Counted from the stretch's first letter, positions 19,845 through 30,349 are shown. The stretch is 64,000 nt of DNA from Paralithodes platypus (GCA_032716605.1 CM064480.1:46034400-46098399), one strand, 5' to 3'. Numbers and translations: made by a program. Notes: generated by a model from the sequence alone, not told the origin.

Positions 19845-19868
<24 letters not shown>
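19516..19868. repeat. Minisatellite, 30-bp core unit (CACTCACTCCCACAAT plus CT/T tract)
   Basis: About 12 units. The first ones keep a 30-bp period; later ones shrink because the TTTTT and CT part varies in length. It ends in (CT)n(TA)n where element B inserted. Confidence 0.9.
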
Positions 19869-19883
<15 letters not shown>

Positions 19884-19884
<1 letters not shown>

Positions 19885-21313
19885 GTTACGTATCTTGATC
19901 CTCAAGTGGTTAACTTGATGAATCTAGATAGCACAGAGATATATATTAAGGTATCAGTCAGCTGAAGGCAAAACGAAAGTAAAATCTAATAAAATTATTT
20001 CCTGTTGTTGCTTCCTTTCCTTTTGGATCTTAGGACTTGGTATCCTTTATTGACTGATACTCTTGAATTATGGAAAAATACTGAAACTAATTAAAGTCAT
20101 GTAGTATTTATAAAAAAATATTATTTAACCAAAGCTTAGTAGGCTATGGTTATGAACCGAAGAAGTTATATCTAAAGAAGGACTATAAATTATATATCAA
20201 GTCTTGAAAGATAAATATTAAGGTAAGAATATTTCTGTCTCATACCCTTTTTGAAATGAATAGATAGTTTTCTTATATTATGTCCTTTTATTTATATTTA
20301 ATGTAGTTATTATTCTTGGTTCTTGTTTTACGTTAATAGTATTATATTATTATTATCAGGATTAATATCAAAGTCACATAAAAAGTTGGATATATATTTA
20401 ATAATTAGATAAATGTATTTCTTAACCACGTAACATTGAGGTTTGATTATGAGTAAATTAAGTTACAGGATCGCTTCATAGATTCGATTCAGGTCTCACT
20501 CAAATAATATGAAAAGCAACAACAATATTTTGAAGCTAAAATAATTTTCTTCAGCTTAGGAAATCACTAGAAGTAACATTAAAACAGCCATGTTAGTCTA
20601 AGGCGATATTACTAATATGAGACAATAGTATCACCGTACTTGTTCTTACCAGCAATGTAAGCTTAATTAAAAGAAAATTAAAGAACTCGCAAGTATTAAT
20701 ATAAAACAATAGTATTACTTTTATCATAACCCAATTAATTAAAGAGTTGCTTTAGTCCACAAGTCAGTCAACTAAAATAGTTAAGTACATAATAGTAGCA
20801 TTAACGTTAATTCCCAATCACATATCTCACTAACCAACATAACGTAAGTGTTTACACCGAACACACTTAACACACACTTATATAATCTGACTGACAGTCA
20901 CAATCCCATTATAATACTTCACCCCGTCTTCCTCCAGCTGCAAGTTCACCTTCCCAACTCCAAATGAGACTGATTTGAATGCCCACTACTCGGGTCTTAT
21001 ATACTATGCAATGATGGTGTAGGAACGAATCAGGAGACGGGGGATGGTGCGCGCCCCAATCACAGCTCCTCTAGTTGCGTAGCAGGTGCGTGGTCCAATG
21101 GCGTTGATTGGCGTTGATCATCGTCATAGCGTCGGGTCATCGAAGTAGTTTGCAGGGTCCCATATGACGCACGCAGGTGTGAAGGCTTGTTTGCTGGTAT
21201 GCAGACAAGCTGGTTTCCCACTCGCTGGTCTGCTTCGCCACCTGGGTAATTCGGCACTCCTTCAACTCTTAATTCTAACTCTTAAATAAACATACAGGGT
21301 TCCGTATGTCAGA
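19884..21313 (-). repeat. 3' LTR of element B
   Basis: 1,430 bp; plus strand starts TGTTACGTATC and ends GTATGTCAGA next to the polypurine tract. It differs from the other LTR by scattered substitutions and a few small indels. Confidence 0.9.
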
Positions 21314-21323
21314 CCTCCCCCCT
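21314..21323 (-). promoter_or_regulatory. Polypurine tract of element B
   Basis: On the minus strand AGGGGGGAGG abuts the LTR start, as needed for plus-strand DNA priming. Confidence 0.75.
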
Positions 21324-21373
21324 AGAAAAGAGTTTAAGGAGTAGAGTACATAATATTATACATAATTCATAAT

Positions 21374-21640
21374 TAGATTCACCACCAGATTGGCAACAGC
21401 AAGATTATAATGAGGATATAATAAGGATATCACCCAAAGTAGGCAACGTCTCCAGGTACCACATCAGAACATAGCCGGAACGTAGCTGGAGCGTTATTCG
21501 AACTGCAAGGCATTATCTCACAGCTGAAGGCTTGAAAGTGCACTACTAAAGCATGATATTTACCTCGCTACAAGGGAGAGCTAATTGCCAAAATCCTCTC
21601 ATTAGGTAATCTTACTGCTGTATGAGGCCAACCTGGGAAA
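21374..21640 (-). pseudogene. Degraded duplicate of part of the reverse-transcriptase gene of element B
   Basis: Between the RNase H stop and the polypurine tract lies sequence homologous, in the same orientation, to 22828-23130. Shared blocks include ACCACCAGATTGGCA, CATCCAGGTACC versus TCTCCAGGTACC, GTAGCTGGAGCGTT, AAGCATGATATTT and CCTCGCT. The frame is destroyed by indels. This is a partial tandem duplicate of the pol palm region, or capture from a relative by template switching. It contains no usable catalytic motif. Confidence 0.7.
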
Positions 21641-21648
21641 TGCAATTT

Positions 21649-21694
21649 TTAATAGATACGTGATAGGCAATCGGCTAGCACGTTCTGGACCCCC
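21649..21694 (-). pseudogene. RNase H tail and stop codon of element B pol
   Basis: Continuing the frame from above the MITE, the minus strand reads KGVQNVLADCLSRIY and a TAA at 21649-21651. ADCLSR is the usual C-terminal RNase H motif, so pol ends with RNase H and not with integrase. Confidence 0.8.
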
Positions 21695-21698
21695 TTAA

Positions 21699-22174
21699 CA
21701 CCTAAAGAGCGGCTTAGGCGGTAAATAATATGTAGCCACCAGCGGGGTGTTTTTACCCAAAATAGGGCTGTTTACGTGATAATTTTCATGCCTAAATAAG
21801 ACCCAGAGCGTAAAACAAGTATCTATCCCTGAAAGGGCATAAACAGAGCTTTCCAATGACACCACAACGATCCTTGACCGCTAGTTTTCTTGCAACAACC
21901 GCGCAACACGAGTGCAAAAACCATGTAATTCGGTACTTTCCCCATACATTTCACTATGTAGCGAGTGTGAGAGGGTGGAGGAGGGTGGGATCATGTCAGT
22001 TGGTCCGCCGCGGTGGTCTGGAGCAGTCATACGCTCGCTACTCTCCTGCCACCACTTGTCTCTCTCTCTCTCAGCAACATTACGTGCTGAAATTGCCACA
22101 CGACCTATGTCGCGCGCCGCCACATAGTCCAAATTTATTTCACTCGACTTATGTTGCGCGCCGCCAGTTAAGGG
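21699..22174. mobile_element. TTAA-type MITE, family T2, copy 1 (inside RNase H of element B)
   Basis: 476 bp flanked by TTAA (21695-21698 and 22175-22178). The ends CACCTAAAGAGCGGC and, in inverse, CCCTTAACTGGCGGCGCGC match those of copy 2 at 23277. Removing it with one TTAA restores the reading ...VKHIKGVQ... in RNase H. Such 4-bp TTAA targets are typical of piggyBac and Kolobok groups. No coding capacity. Confidence 0.85.
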
Positions 22175-22178
22175 TTAA

Positions 22179-23272
22179 TATGTTTAACATCCAGGGAGTA
22201 TTCCTGCAGCAACAAACTCCACCTGGTCAGTCGTTGGTTTTTATTTTGGAACTTATGCAAACATTTTAAGGGGTATACACAGTGATGGCACCAGAGGCAG
22301 ATTGCACATAGACAGCAAAGTATTGAAGGGATAAAATTAATGCTAACAGCTCCTTCTCAATGACTGAATAGTTACGTTGAGCAGAATTTAATTTTTTACT
22401 AAAATAGCACACAGGATGCAATACTTCACAGTCGTCTTCCTGTAGCAATACTGCACCAACCCCGGTATTGCTCGCATCCACTGCTAGGGAAAAAGATCTG
22501 TTAAAATCAGGAGCTCGGAGTACAGGATAATTTGATAAAATATATTTGGTAGCATTAAAGGCCTCCTCACATTCGGAGGACCACTCAAACTTCACATCCT
22601 TACGGAGAAGATCTGTCAGGGGAGCTGTTAACCTAGAAAAGTTTAAGATGAAACGCCTATAATAACCAATCATTCCTAGGTACCTTTGGATATGTTTCTT
22701 AGTGCTAGGAGTTGGGAATTCTAGAATAGACTCTACCTTTGCTTGAGGAGGTGCAACCTGCCCCTGACCTACCGTATATCCTAGATACTGGACCGTACTC
22801 TTTACAAAGGTGCATTTCTTAAGATTAACCACCAGATTGGCATCAGCAAGCTTTAAGAACAGCAATCTAAGTTGGTAAAGATGCTCCTCCCATGACTGTG
22901 AAAAGATAAGAATATCATCGATGTAGACAACGCATCCAGGTACCCCTTCAGTCACCAAATTCATGAGGCGCTGGAATGTAGCTGGAGCGTTTTTCAAGCC
23001 GTAGGGCATTACGTTACAGCAGAAGGCTTGATTATTGACTACAAAGCATGATATTTCCCTCGCTCTAGGGGTGAGAGCTACTTGCCAATATCCCTTAATT
23101 AAGTCAATCTTGCTGATATAGGTGGCTGTACCAATCTGGTCAATGCAGTCGTCGATCCGTGGCAGTGGGTAGGTATCGTTCTTTGTGACAGCATTAACTT
23201 GCCTATAGTCCATACATAACCTATGGCTCCCGTCTGGCTTTGGCACAAGTATGACCGGACTACTCCACTGGC
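22179..23272 (-). pseudogene. Reverse transcriptase and RNase H of element B
   Basis: The minus frame (to 22266) starts inside RT block 1 at LVPKPDGSHRLCMDYRQVN. It continues through YPLPRIDDCIDQ, ISKIDLIKGYWQVAL, YGLKNAPATFQRLMN and the catalytic VVYIDDILIF (22914-22925) to YLGMIGYYRRFI. RNase H follows with FSLAVDASNTGVGAVL and YSVIEKELLAL. A small deletion after VYT removes the expected Asp of the DHN motif and shifts frame near 22265; the shifted frame continues with CLHKF and TRWSLLLQEYSLDVKHI to the MITE at 22178. Upstream it is cut by a MITE at 23276. RT would copy element RNA in particles; the active-site aspartates are still present. Confidence 0.88.
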
Positions 23273-23276
23273 TTAA

Positions 23277-23758
23277 CCCTTATTTAGCGGCGAGCAACAT
23301 AAGTCGAGTTAAATAAAGCTGGACTATGTGGCGGCGCTCGACATAGGTCGAGTGGCAATTTCAGCACGTAAGTTGCTGAGAGAGAGAGACAAGTGGTGGG
23401 AGGAGACTAGCGAGCGTATGACTGCTCCAGACCACCGCGGCGAACCTACTGACACAAATCTCAGCTCCCTCCTCCCTCTCTCACTCGCTACATACTCAAT
23501 TATGTACTGAAAGTACCGAATTACCTGCTTTTTGCACTCGCGTTGGCACGGTTTATTGGCAAGAAAACTATCCATCATACAAGGATCGTTATGGTGTCAT
23601 TCGAAAGCTCTGTTTATGCCCTTTCAGGGATAGGTACTTGTTTTACGTTCTGGGTCTTATTTAGGCATGAAAATGATCACGTAAACAGCCCTATTTTGGC
23701 TAAAAACACCCCGCTGTGCGGTACACATAAATAAACCGCATAGGCCGCTCGTAAGGTG
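23277..23758. mobile_element. TTAA-type MITE, family T2, copy 2 (inside reverse transcriptase of element B)
   Basis: 482 bp flanked by TTAA (23273-23276 and 23759-23762), in opposite orientation to copy 1. Ends CCCTTATTTAGCGGCGAGC and, inverted, CACCTTACGAGCGGCC. Excision with one TTAA joins ITRAL to SQWSSPV in frame, the expected start of the RT fingers. Confidence 0.88.
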
Positions 23759-23762
23759 TTAA

Positions 23763-24892
23763 GGCCCTTGTGATCAGCTCGTTTGACAACATTAAGTCAA
23801 GCTCGACCTGCAGTATACTCCTGCGTTGTGGTGAGACACGGTAGGGGGATAGTTTAATGGGAGTTGCATCCCCTACGTCGATGTCGTGCACGGCCAAAGA
23901 AGTGAGCCCTGGAGTATCACGGAACACACTGGGAGACTGAGATAAAAAAGAGATTAGTTGGTTCGCTTGATCAGAGGGAAGATGACATAGTTTAGATGGT
24001 AATTCCCCCCAAGCTACTGAGTTATACTGAAAGTTGGATAGGCTACATGACAAGTCAAAGTCTGCATGGATACCTTCAGGCTCTGGAACAGTCTGTTGCG
24101 GGTCAGTAAGAGAACTGAAGACTTCGTCTGCACCAGGCTGTCCACAGGTCCCGACATTCACTGCCACAGTGGGAGAATCTGGAGGAGTGGAATCATGGGA
24201 CCTATGGTAGGGTTTCAACATATTTATATGGAATACTTGCGTGGGCTTTCTCCTGTCTGGGGTAGTTACTAGATAATCGGTAATGCTCACCCTCTGAATG
24301 ATCTTATATGGGCCCCTGAACTTGGCAGATAAAGGTTGGCCAAAAAGGGGGAGCAGGACCAAAACCTCATCACCGGGCTGAAACTCCCTCTCACAGGCTT
24401 TTCTGTCATACCATTTCTTCATGGAGCTTTTAGCCACTGTCAAGTTTTGAGCTGCAAACTCACATGAGGATCTCAGCCGGGTTTTGAAATCTGAAACATA
24501 CTTGAGGAGGTTTTGGTTCCCCTCCTGGCCAACTAGGCTATCCTGCAATAGTTGCAAAGGACCTCTTACCTGGTGACCGAAAACTAGCTCATTAGGGGAA
24601 AAACCCAGGGATTCAGTTGGAACCTCACTAGTAGCAAATAAAAGAAAAGGTACCCCCTTATCCCACTCAACTCCGGTCTCTGTACAATATTTACGCAACA
24701 TGGCTTTCAAGGTTTGATGAAACCGTTCGAGAACCCCTTGACTCTCTGGGTGGTAGGTGCTCGACTTAACATGCTCGATACCCAACTCCTTCAGGGACTG
24801 CTGGAAAATGTTAGAGGTAAAATTAGTTCCTTGATCACTTTACACCTCATGGGGGAAACCCATTCTGGTGAAGAATTTGAGCAGAGGCAGTC
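23763..24892 (-). pseudogene. Integrase C-terminal half and start of reverse transcriptase, element B
   Basis: The minus frame carries SDQGTNFT (second catalytic Asp) after a nonsense codon near 24838, then TYHPESQGVLERFHQTLK with the catalytic Glu. Next come FSPNELVFGHQVRGPL, KKWYDRKA and a GPY-type segment, AKFRGPYKIIQRVS with YLVTTPDRRK. About 130 codons later the same frame reads SVFRDTPGLTSLAVHDIDVG and PYRVSPQRRSILQVELD, the N-terminus of a gypsy reverse transcriptase, ending in ITRAL at the MITE. This frame therefore directly shows integrase upstream of reverse transcriptase. Integrase would insert the cDNA into the host chromosome. Confidence 0.88.
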
Positions 24893-26130
24893 CTTAAGGG
24901 TATAGCCTCTGGGTAGCGAGTTGCCATGTCCATAATAGTTAATAAATAATTGTTACCTTGGGAAGTCTTAGGCAATGGGCCTACAATGTCCACTACCACC
25001 CGAGTAAAAGGATTCTCGAAGACGGACAAGGGCACCAGAGGATGTACAGGCACCTTCTGATTGGGTTTGTCAGATTTGTGATTGGGATACTTAGAATTAG
25101 AACTAGAATTATCGTAGGGATTCTTTCCACAAAATTTGTTGTTGAGCACGTATGTGTCAGCGGCGTCGGCAAGACAATCTACCTTTTTCTCCCTTAAATG
25201 ATAGGCTACAGAAGAATCAATTTTCCATAGGAAATGTTCTAACAGGACCAACTCCTTCAGATCGTTGTAGCTTGTGACTTTCTTACTCTTGACCCAATGA
25301 TTGAAAGTTTTAGTCATGGTCCTGGCAAATACCTTATGGGTTTCTTCTACTTTCTTCTGATTTTTACGGAAAGATTGCCTGTAAGCCTCAGGCTGTAATT
25401 GATAGGTTTTTAGGATAGCTTCTTTGAGATTGTCATAATCCTGCCTTACCTCTGCTACTTCTGACAATTACGTGGCTCGAGCCTGCCCTGTCAAAACGGT
25501 TTGTAACATAAAAGGCCATTGATCTCTTGTCCACCTCATACCTCCAGCAACCTTCTCAAACAAAACAAAGAAATCCTGCACATTATCCTCGGTGAAAGGT
25601 GGAATGACACTGGTCATAGTCAATCCCAGAGGGGGAGCAATTAAGGGAGCATTTGTATTGACATTTAGTTGAGCCGTACGATATTGATATTCACATTGTT
25701 CGGTCGTTGCTCTGGCTTTTATTCTGGCTTGTTCGGTATTTGCTCTGGTTTGTTCGGTCGTTGCTCTGGCTTTTATTCTGGCTTGTTTGGTATTTGCTCT
25801 GGTTTGTTCGGTCGTCGCTCTGGCTTTTATTCTGGCTAGTTCTAGTTCGAATAATTGATCAACGGTGGTAAAACCAGGTGGCAATTGTTCATCTAGTTGG
25901 CTAGGTTTACTCGGGATCCCACCAACTCCGTCTCCCTCCCCGCCTTCTACAGGGAACAGATGGGTTTTTATGGTCTGAGCCACCTCTACTTTGGACATGT
26001 TTGAGACAGTTAACTGGAGATGCGAGGAAAGCACTTTCAGTTCGGATTTTGACAGATGGTCAATATCAGGGTATGTGGGGTCTGATTCTATGAAAACTTG
26101 AGCATCTTCGTCATTAATTAGATCAGGCAT
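24847..26130 (-). pseudogene. Gag fused by deletion to the front of integrase, element B
   Basis: The minus frame starts ATG at 26128-26130 (MPDLINDEDAQVFIESDPTY). It has a repeated Ala/Arg-rich coiled-coil (ARIKARATTEQTRANTEQ, about three units near 25680-25850), then a TAA at 25468-25470. The same frame continues with EAILKTYQLQPEAYRQSFRK and VLLEHFLW, the capsid-like part. At about residue VPVHPLVPL the text switches to integrase: FTRVVVDIVGPLPKTSQGNN and MDMATRYPEAIPL, with the first catalytic Asp. The Gag zinc knuckle, protease and integrase HHCC domain are missing, so a deletion made the fusion. A further deletion and frameshift lie near 24890. Confidence 0.85.
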
Positions 26131-26198
26131 GATTAATATTTGATTTTTAAGTAGTGAAACGGTAATGAAACTGAGTGAAACTGTATGAAACGAATCCT

Positions 26199-26211
26199 GG
26201 CAAGGTCACCA
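26199..26211 (-). promoter_or_regulatory. Primer-binding site of element B
   Basis: TGGTGACCTTGCC on the minus strand, six bases from the LTR end; compare TGGCGACCTTACC in C and D. Confidence 0.65.
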
Positions 26212-26217
26212 CTCTTC

Positions 26218-27654
26218 TGTTACGTATCTTGATCCTCAAGTGGTTAACTTGATGAATCTAGATAGCACAGAGATATATATTAAGGTATCAGTCAGCTGAA
26301 GGCAAAACGAAAGTAAAATCTAATAAAATTATTTCCTGTTGTTGCTTCCTTTCCTTTTGGATCTTAGGACTTGGTATCCTTTATTGACTTATACTCTTTA
26401 ATTATGGAAAAATACTAAAACTAATTAAAGTCATGTAGTATTTATAAAGAATTATTATTTAACCGAAGCTTAGTAGGCTATGGTTATGAACCGAAGAAGT
26501 TATATCTAAAGAAGGACTATTAATTATATATCAAGTCTTGAAAGATAAATATTAAGGTAAGAATATTTCTGTCTCTTACCCTTTTTGAAATGAATAGATA
26601 GTTTTCTTATATTATGTCCTTTTATTTATATTTAATGTAGTTATTATTCTTGGTTCTTGTTTTACGTTAATAGTATTATATTATTATTATCAGGATTAAT
26701 ATCAAAGTCACATAAAAAGTTATATATATTTAATAATTAGATAAATGTATTTCTTAACCACGTAACATTGAAGTTTGATTATGAGTAAATTAAGTTACAG
26801 GATCGCTTCATAGATTCGATTCAGGTCTCACTCAAATAATATGAAAAGCAAAAACAATATTTTGAAGCTAAAATAATTTTCTTCAGCTTAGGAAATCACT
26901 AGAAGTAACATTAAAACAGCCATGTTAGTCTAAGGCGATATTACTAATATGAGACAATAGTATCACCGTACTTTTCTTACCAGCAATGTAAGCTTAATTA
27001 AAAGAAAATTAAAGAACTCGCAAGTATTAATATAAAACAATAGTATTACTTTTATCATAACCCAATTACTTAAAAGAGTTGCTTTAGTCCACAAGTCAGT
27101 CAACTAAAATAGTTAAGTACATAATAGTAGCATTAACGTTAATTCCCAATCACATATCTCACTAACCAACATAACGTAAGTGTTTACACCGAACACACAA
27201 CACACACTTATATAATCTGACTGACAGTCACAATCCCATTATAATACTTCACCCCGTCTTCCTCCAGCTGCAAGTTCACCTTCCCAACTCCAAAGAGACT
27301 GATTTGAATGCCCACTACTTGGGTCTTATATACTATGCAATGATGGTGTAGGAACAAATCAGGAGACGGGGGATGGTGCGCGCCCCAATCACAGCTCCTC
27401 TAGTTGCGTAGCAGGTGCGTGGTCCAATGGCGTTGATTGGCGTCGATCATCGTCATAGCGTCGGGTCATCGAAGTAGTTTGCAGGGTCCCATATGATGCA
27501 CGCAGGTGTGAAGGCTTGTTTGCTGGTATGCAGACGAGCTGGTTTCCCACTCGCTGGTTCGCTCGCTGGTCTGCTTCGCCGCCTGGGTAATTCGGCGCTC
27601 CTTCAACTCTTAATTCTAACTCTTTAATAAACATACAGGGTTCTGTATGTCAGA
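26218..27654 (-). repeat. 5' LTR of element B
   Basis: 1,437 bp; on the minus strand starts TCTGACATAC and ends ACGTAACA. It is paired with 19884-21313. Confidence 0.9.
27298..27332 (-). promoter_or_regulatory. LTR core promoter of element B: TATA box and TCAGT initiator
   Basis: On the minus strand TATATAAG (from 27332) is followed about 32 bases later by TCAGTCT (around 27300). TCAGT is the arthropod-type initiator and the spacing is canonical, so transcription likely starts here and runs into gag. Confidence 0.6.
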
Positions 27655-27687
<33 letters not shown>

Positions 27688-28904
27688 GTTTTATTCTTTC
27701 CTTGCAGTGTGATATTTATTTATAGAATTGGTTACTTCGACACTGGTTGGGAGCTATTGATTGGAATGGTCTACTGGTTGCGTTGAATTAGGCTGGGTTA
27801 GAAATTAGATCTGAAGACCAAATAATATATCTTGTACCAGTCACGCCGAATGTTTATTATGGGTATGAATATATTAGAGTATAAAGAGAGACTAATGACT
27901 CCAGTGGCACCATTATGTCAGAGGGTGGCCGAGCTCTGTTAATATGGCATGGTATCTAGGGAACACTAAGCCGGAGAAAGGAGTGTGAGTGGTTCCGGAT
28001 CAGTACAGCAGGGGTGGAATTAAAGGGCAGGGTGGCTTCTATAGAGAGAATTCTGCTGCCTCTGATATTATAAGTGGAATATTACATATAGTACGCGGTG
28101 TGTACTAATTGCATGCCCGTTTCTTCGGGATAGTTCACGAAATGTAGCAGTTCAACGCATATGCTGGGTACTGTTAAACAGTTGCCAATCTCCCAATGGA
28201 AAACTCCCCAAGACAGATACGGTGAGGAAGAAAACTATAAATTTCAAAAGCCGTCTTCTTGCCGTTCAAGCTGACAAAACAACCATGAAGTTATCTTCAG
28301 TAAAACCTTATTGAAGCATAAAACAGTAGCTTACGCCAGACCATCAAATATAATAGGTATGAAACGCATAGGTATACAAATCCTAAACTGAAAGGTTGTC
28401 AATTGGAAAATATGCTGGACAATGTACAAGAGAGTCGTGCTCCCAGATTGACTGGAGACCAGGTTCAACAAAGAACTCTGTCTTGAAGTAGCACAAACTT
28501 TCCTGTGGAGAGACAAGGAGATATATATATATATATATCTAGGGAACTGCTGAGGAAATTGAAAGCCATTTAACTCAAAATAACTTTGGTGGCCAGGGGG
28601 TGCTCCGCTCTAAACAGGCTAATCCAGTTTGAATGGAATGTCCGTTTATTTCCTTGGACGATGATGTCTGTAGAGCCTGCTAGGCTGAGTACGGTACTTT
28701 AATGATCTGCACGCGACTACATTTTCTACCAGATAGTGTTAATTACCTTTGATTACCAGCCAGTTGTGCCTAACCGCTAATTAGTTAAGACTCTCCTTCT
28801 CTTTTTGAGATTAAGGGGGAAGGGTTTATTTTTTGGTCGATTATATCATATAATTATATATATATATATATATATATATTATTTGTTTAGTTTCATCGCT
28901 AGAC
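27655..28904. other. No gene recognised; (TA)n tracts
   Basis: (TA)n at 27655-27680, 28519-28540 and 28855-28880. The rest is AT-rich, unique-looking sequence; short frames show no family motif. Confidence 0.55.
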
Positions 28905-29172
28905 TTCCATCATAATTGAAAACAAAATTCATTAGATTCCTTTCTAGATTAATTTGTACATTTTTCGGTAGAATATGCCGGCCGAAGGCCGGTTCTTCCA
29001 AAAGTACAGGCTCATTTATCGTTCACGAGGAAAAAAATCGACACCTAAATAGCACGAAACGTCTTAATATTGACAAAGAAATGAGGCGAATGGTCTTAAA
29101 ATCGACAAACTAATGGGGCTAAACAGGAGAGGAAAAAGGGTCCAGAAAAGCGACCCACCTCCTCATAATTAA
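28905..29172 (-). repeat. Repeat family P, copy 2
   Basis: Reverse complement of the unit at 13332: contains GGCCGGCCGAAGGCCGG-like text (28977-28993) and, on the minus strand, a row of degenerate units CCCATTAGTTTGTCGATTTT, then TCATTTCTTTGTCAATATT, then AGGTGTCGATT. Confidence 0.65.
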
Positions 29173-29362
29173 GAAGACTAAGTACAGTAAGTTAGAGGGA
29201 GGGAAGGATAACAAATCCTTCTTTTGCCTCCTTTAGTTTGCATTCCTATGTAATCGTAAGGGTGGGATGGGTAGAGTCTACAATCGCCTGAAGAGATCAG
29301 TGGTATTAATATTTTAATGGACAATTTTGACACGAATGTAATATTCTGAAACATTCTCTTAA

Positions 29363-29568
29363 CCCATTCAGTACCAGGGACGTCCTTTTTATCATATTCT
29401 GGCAACTATTAGACAATTTTATTCAGCTTAGGAGGGACCTCTAGCAAGAATAAGGCTTCAAACCATCTCAACCAACCCTTTTAACTACCACAGATACTTC
29501 CCAAGCTGCATAATATCGTTTACTATAGCTAGGATAAAATGTAACAGACGGTTCTGGTACTCAAAGGG
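29363..29568. mobile_element. TTAA-type MITE, family T1, copy 3
   Basis: 206 bp between TTAA 29359-29362 and 29569-29572. Ends CCCATTCAGTACCAGGGACG and, inverted, CCCTTTGAGTACCAGAACCG. Confidence 0.8.
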
Positions 29569-29699
29569 TTAACCATCATAAACTTTCAGTGCTCAGTCAT
29601 TGTTCAGTTCTTCAAGTTTATCACAATATTATGTATCAGGTAGTTGTGCAGGCGCATGTACTGTACGTGCTTCCATATTTTTTTTTCTTTCAAGGATAT

Positions 29700-30095
29700 C
29701 TCGATTAAGGGAGCCCACCTCGTTTTTTTCTCTTTCTCTCCCTCTCTCTTTGGCTTGTATCCATTCGGCCCCATTCAGCCTACTGTTTTAAGACGTTTAC
29801 CTCCATCCAGGTGTTAATATTTTCCTGGCGAGCGGTAGCGAGCCAGCATATATATATATTTTTGTTTTACAGCAAGCTAAATTTGTACATTTTTTGATAG
29901 AAAAATGTGTCCGGCGAAGCCGGATTTGTCCATACAATGCTGGCTCCCTATTGCTCGCCAGGAAAAAATCGACACCTGGATGGGGATAAACGTCTTAAAA
30001 CAGTTGGCTGAATGGGGCCAAATGGATACAAGTCAGAGAAAGAGAGAAAAGGAGAGAACAATAAAAACAACAGGTGACCTCCCTAAGTAAATTTG
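29700..30095. mobile_element. Foldback member of repeat family P, copy 3
   Basis: A ~125-bp left arm (GTATCCATTCGG, CTACTGTTTTAAGACG, CCATCCAGGTG, CTGGCGAGCGGTAGCGAGCC) is repeated in inverse as the right arm. Between the arms lie GGCGAAGCCGG and T-rich text. The arms can form a long hairpin. Confidence 0.75.
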
Positions 30096-30349
30096 AGTTT
30101 GTCTTGAGTCAAGGATAATCAATTGGCATAAACCCCGTGTTATGACTGTTATTCTATTAGTGATTATCTCTGCAACAATAATGATGATGAAGAAGAGGTG
30201 TAGAGGAGGAAGTGCAAAATGAACCAGGTGTATAAAGTAAAAATATGATGATGATGATAATGAGAAGGAAGAACAGTATATGAAGAACAAGATAGACAGA
30301 AGAACACAGAAGCAACAGAAGCCCAACACAATAGTTAAGGGAAGGTTAT
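30096..30349. other. No gene recognised
   Basis: (GATGAT)-rich stretch near 30180-30270, otherwise unremarkable. Confidence 0.5.

Larger units (their letters stand above)
19884..27654 (-). mobile_element. LTR retrotransposon B, complete, Gmr1-like pol order, defective
   Basis: Two near-identical LTRs (26218-27654 and 19884-21313) bound a minus-strand body. It sits in a TA microsatellite, with a compatible 4-bp ATAT on each side. The order on the minus strand is primer-binding site, gag, integrase, reverse transcriptase, RNase H, polypurine tract. Ty3/gypsy elements normally place integrase last; the Gmr1-like lineage is the known exception. The reverse-transcriptase sequence (YIDDILIF) and the GPY segment of integrase are of gypsy type. 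The copy is disabled by nonsense codons, an internal deletion joining gag to integrase, and two MITE insertions. Similar LTRs imply a fairly recent insertion. Confidence 0.88.

Noticed and set aside
19516..19868. CRISPR-like regular repeats
   Set aside because: Units are contiguous with no unique spacers, no leader and no cas genes; the context is eukaryotic. It is a minisatellite.
19399..19965. Long open frame rich in Ser, Leu and His
   Set aside because: It is only the translation of the CACTCACTCCCACAAT minisatellite and CT/TA tracts, with no protein logic.
27389..27634. Minus-strand frame of 81 codons, repeated as 65 codons at 21060-21257
   Set aside because: It lies in the U3 part of both LTRs, so repetition is explained by LTR identity. 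A nonsense codon removes the start in the second copy and no motif is seen.
19884..27654. Copia-type classification for element B based on integrase before RT
   Set aside because: The RT and RNase H text (DYRQVN, GLKNAPATFQRLM, YIDDILIFS) and the GPY integrase segment are of gypsy type; only the order is copia-like.
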